Assembly (NCBI GenBank): GCA_014380255.1
Contig: JACMKG010000296.1
Span: 1 to 7,143, forward strand
DNA from: Prolixibacteraceae bacterium
GTDB lineage: Bacteria; Bacteroidota; Bacteroidia; Bacteroidales; Prolixibacteraceae
Length of the DNA: 7,143 nucleotides
Direction of reading: 5' to 3'
In this document: piece by piece, positions 5,619-7,143 of the stretch
Layout of the letters: the number at the start of each line of letters is the position of its first letter
Numbering within the stretch: the stretch's first letter is position 1
Program-made: the position numbers and the translations under genes
The notes under the pieces: model-generated
Told to the model about the DNA's origin: nothing
Database searches by the model: none
The model's input: only the letters and a program-made list of their open reading frames with translations

Positions 5619-5966
5619 ATGGAAAAAATCAATGTCTTTATACAGGAAATATTTAAAACATACCCTATTACCAAATGCAATTTAACCACACTCATCCTGT
5701 TTATTGGGATGGTTTCATTTGATCTACATACTTGGGAAGATCCTTTTTTAATCCCCACGGTAGAGCCAGTAGCAAAAGATGAGCTACAAATAAACAAGCA
5801 AGAAAACAATACATATGGATTTGAATCAAAGATGAATCGGTTGGTGTATCTGAAATCCATGAACACATCCTCCATCACAAAGATCGTATCAACACCAATG
5901 ACCATAACTTTAAGGGTAGTTTTAAGACAGATGTATCCTATAATCTATAGCGATAACACGAATTAA
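5619..5966 (+). CDS. Hypothetical protein with one hydrophobic segment (low confidence)
   Basis: From the ATG at 5619 the frame encodes 115 residues; an upstream TTG at 5613 is possible but less likely. I do not recognise the protein. Residues 22-35 (LTTLILFIGMVSFD) are hydrophobic and could be a signal anchor or a late signal peptide, after a moderately charged N-terminus. The rest is polar and rich in Thr, Ile and Asn, with no motif I can name. It is 31 nt before the next gene on the same strand, which is compatible with co-transcription. There is no good Shine-Dalgarno, and an antisense open frame of 100 codons overlaps it, so coding status is doubtful. Confidence 0.35.
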   Translation: MEKINVFIQEIFKTYPITKCNLTTLILFIGMVSFDLHTWEDPFLIPTVEPVAKDELQINKQENNTYGFESKMNRLVYLKSMNTSSITKIVSTPMTITLRVVLRQMYPIIYSDNTN

Positions 5967-5997
5967 ATCATTTTATAAACAATTAAAAATCATTCTT

Positions 5998-6192
5998 ATG
6001 GCAGAAATTAAAATCGAAAAGAAAAAGGCAATATGGCCATGGATAATTGGAATCATTATTCTTGCCCTGCTTATTTATTTTTTAGCCTTCAACGATAACA
6101 AAGAAGGAGACCTGAAAGAGAATCCTGTGGAAGAACTAACGATGGTCAATGCAGTCTACCCGACCGAAACCATATTCGTAACCATTGCATGA
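5998..6192 (+). CDS. Small single-pass membrane protein
   Basis: The frame gives 64 residues. It begins MAEIKIEKKKAIWPW, a positively charged cytoplasmic head, followed by a transmembrane segment at about 12-31 (IWPWIIGIIILALLIYFLAF) and a short acidic tail. The head and WPW entry match, from memory, small membrane proteins of Bacteroidota that often continue for another 100 or more residues into a periplasmic domain; here the tail stops after about 33 residues, and no continuation is seen in other frames. It may be a naturally short member or a truncated one. It lies 254 nt before the PRC-barrel gene on the same strand. No enzymatic role is suggested; the product should sit in the inner membrane. 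Confidence 0.7.
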   Translation: MAEIKIEKKKAIWPWIIGIIILALLIYFLAFNDNKEGDLKENPVEELTMVNAVYPTETIFVTIA

Positions 6193-6446
6193 GGTCAAAA
6201 CGGTGGCAAAGAAATAAAATATCGACTAGCTAAAATGCCATTTTAGGAAAGCTGAGAGCATAACATTATTCATAGAATTGACCTGAATATACCTTTAGCC
6301 TTTAAAAATGCGAATACGAAAATATGCATCGCATCAAACGGATAAAGGATATCCAATTCTCTTTGGAAGGTAGTAATGAAATGCAAAACAAAGAATATTG
6401 CTGACGCATTATAAAAAATGAATCAATTACATTAAAAATTAATAGG
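6193..6446. other. Intergenic leader of the PRC-barrel gene with a 17-bp palindrome
   Basis: CTAAAATGCCATTTTAG at 6230-6246 is symmetric apart from its central base and lies about 40 nt after the preceding stop. As RNA it would form a hairpin with a 3-nt loop, but no T-run follows; as DNA it could be a regulator site. I found no convincing -33/-7 pair for the PRC-barrel gene and no open frame of note. Confidence 0.4.
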
Positions 6447-6968
6447 ATGGATGAAAAAACTAAAACACTGTATTATCTGGATGAACTATCCGATTATAAA
6501 GTAGCCTCTGATTACAGTGATGTAAGAGGTTGGGAAGTTGTAGATGCCAACAGCCGCTCCATTGGTAAAGTTGACAATCTGCTGGTAAATAAAAATGCCG
6601 AACGTGTCGTATACCTGGATGTCGAACTTGATGATTCTATCATTGAAGTTGGACATGACCCGTACCAGACACCTGTTACCGAAGGGATCCATGAATTTAT
6701 AAACAAAGAGGGGGATAATCACCTGATCATACCCATAGGAATGGCCAGCCTGGATGAAAACAATAAAAGAGTGGTCACTGATCAGATTGACCATTCAACG
6801 TTTGCCAAAACAAAACGATTCACAAAAGGTCAACCCATTAACTTTGCATATGAAGTGAACGTAGTACGTCACTTTGGTGGAGACCAATCATTGGATGAAT
6901 CTGCTGACTCAGGCGACTGGTTCTATAACCGCAGGGAATTTGATATATCCAAGAGGAGAAACAGGTAA
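6447..6968 (+). CDS. PRC-barrel domain protein
   Basis: This 173-residue protein has no signal peptide or membrane segment and should be cytoplasmic. The PRC-barrel-like beta domain lies at about 16-62: YKVASDYSDVRGWEVVDAN, then SIGKVDNLLVNKNAERVVYLDVEL. A second conserved block, HLIIPIGMASLD (92-103) with VVTDQIDHSTFAKTKRF (109-125), is what I remember from the Bacteroidota version of the family. The C-terminus is charged and ends in SKRRNR. PRC barrels are small beta folds found in the photosynthetic reaction centre H subunit and in RimM; stand-alone bacterial versions have no settled activity, and stress-related roles are suggested mainly by their neighbours. The ATG at 6447 is preceded by AATAGG; a second ATG at 6451 is out of frame. 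The nearby small membrane protein supports an envelope or stress cluster, as inference. Confidence 0.9.
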   Translation: MDEKTKTLYYLDELSDYKVASDYSDVRGWEVVDANSRSIGKVDNLLVNKNAERVVYLDVELDDSIIEVGHDPYQTPVTEGIHEFINKEGDNHLIIPIGMASLDENNKRVVTDQIDHSTFAKTKRFTKGQPINFAYEVNVVRHFGGDQSLDESADSGDWFYNRREFDISKRRNR

Positions 6969-6987
6969 ATACACAATCAATCGTAAA

Positions 6988-7008
6988 ATCCATTGTTCCT
7001 GAATGGAT
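6988..7008. repeat. Short hairpin after the PRC-barrel gene
   Basis: ATCCATT and AATGGAT form a 7-bp perfect stem with a 7-nt loop, about 20 nt past the stop codon. There is no T-run afterwards, so at best it is a weak terminator or an RNA-end stabilising hairpin. Confidence 0.3.
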
Positions 7009-7053
7009 AATGGATGAAAGTTTAATAGTTATCATCGCTTAATCTTTCTTGCA

Positions 7054-7143
7054 ATGAAGAATGCTTCTACCTTCATACTAGCAGTGCTGTTATCTGTAGC
7101 CCAGGTCTTTGGCGTCAGTTGTTCAAATGGCAACCGGCCTGCT
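7054..7143 (+). CDS. N-terminus of a probable lipoprotein or secreted protein, 3' end outside window
   Basis: Thirty codons are visible from the ATG at 7054, with no stop before the edge. MKNASTFILAVLLSVAQVFG is a typical signal peptide: a Lys near the start, then a hydrophobic core. It is followed by VSCSNGNRPA. Cys23 could be the lipidated residue of a loose lipobox (GVSC), which would make it an outer-membrane or periplasmic lipoprotein; with Gly at -3 the lipobox is not canonical, so cleavage by signal peptidase I is an alternative. No promoter or Shine-Dalgarno is evident; the gene lies 85 nt after the PRC-barrel gene. The function cannot be told from this fragment. Confidence 0.65.
   Translation, partial: MKNASTFILAVLLSVAQVFGVSCSNGNRPA

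Noticed and set aside
5603..5905. 100-codon minus-strand frame opposite the 5619 ORF
   Set aside because: No motif, and on the strand opposite to the neighbouring genes. The plus-strand frame is slightly better supported by gene direction and a promoter candidate, though both could be non-coding.

Overview
The window looks like chromosomal DNA from a member of the Bacteroidota. Three things point there: the DnaE and DinB sequences carry wording I know from that phylum (for example SIDEHYLD in DinB and an N-terminus of the form M-Y-I-N-x-H-S-Y-Y-S-L-R-Y-G in DnaE); the best promoter candidate has the -33/-7 form of the phylum (TTG, then about 20 nt, then TAnnTTTG); and most starts lack a Shine-Dalgarno sequence. 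Order or genus cannot be fixed from the sequence alone.

Positions 1-4618 hold a divergent DNA-damage-tolerance cassette. On the minus strand, a Y-family polymerase (dinB-like, 3543 to 2386) is followed by an alternative C-family replicative polymerase alpha subunit (dnaE-like, starting at 2016 and running off the left edge). On the plus strand, diverging from them, is an XRE/S24 repressor with LexA-type self-cleavage residues (3809-4618). A promoter with an overlapping inverted repeat sits before the repressor gene, suggesting autorepression. By analogy with LexA and ImuB/DnaE2 systems, DNA damage would trigger repressor self-cleavage and release translesion synthesis by the two polymerases. 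No imuA-like gene is visible in the window. A UUCG hairpin terminator closes the repressor gene at about 4676-4709.

The spaces between genes are unusually rich in structured repeats. The dinB-dnaE spacer (2017-2385) is bounded by a perfect 27-bp inverted repeat that covers the dinB stop codon, with related copies and hairpins inside. The dinB-repressor spacer contains a 124-bp element with 15-bp perfect ends. Downstream of the repressor, an 11-bp unit is repeated about four times in each orientation, forming a palindrome about 90 bp long (4997-5086).

Positions 4710-5618 are non-coding as far as I can tell and A+T-rich toward the right. A low-confidence ORF (5619-5966) follows, then a small single-pass membrane protein (5998-6192), a PRC-barrel protein (6447-6968) and the first 30 codons of a probable lipoprotein (7054-7143). 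The small membrane protein and PRC-barrel protein resemble genes found in envelope or stress clusters of this phylum; nothing in the sequence ties them to the polymerase cassette.
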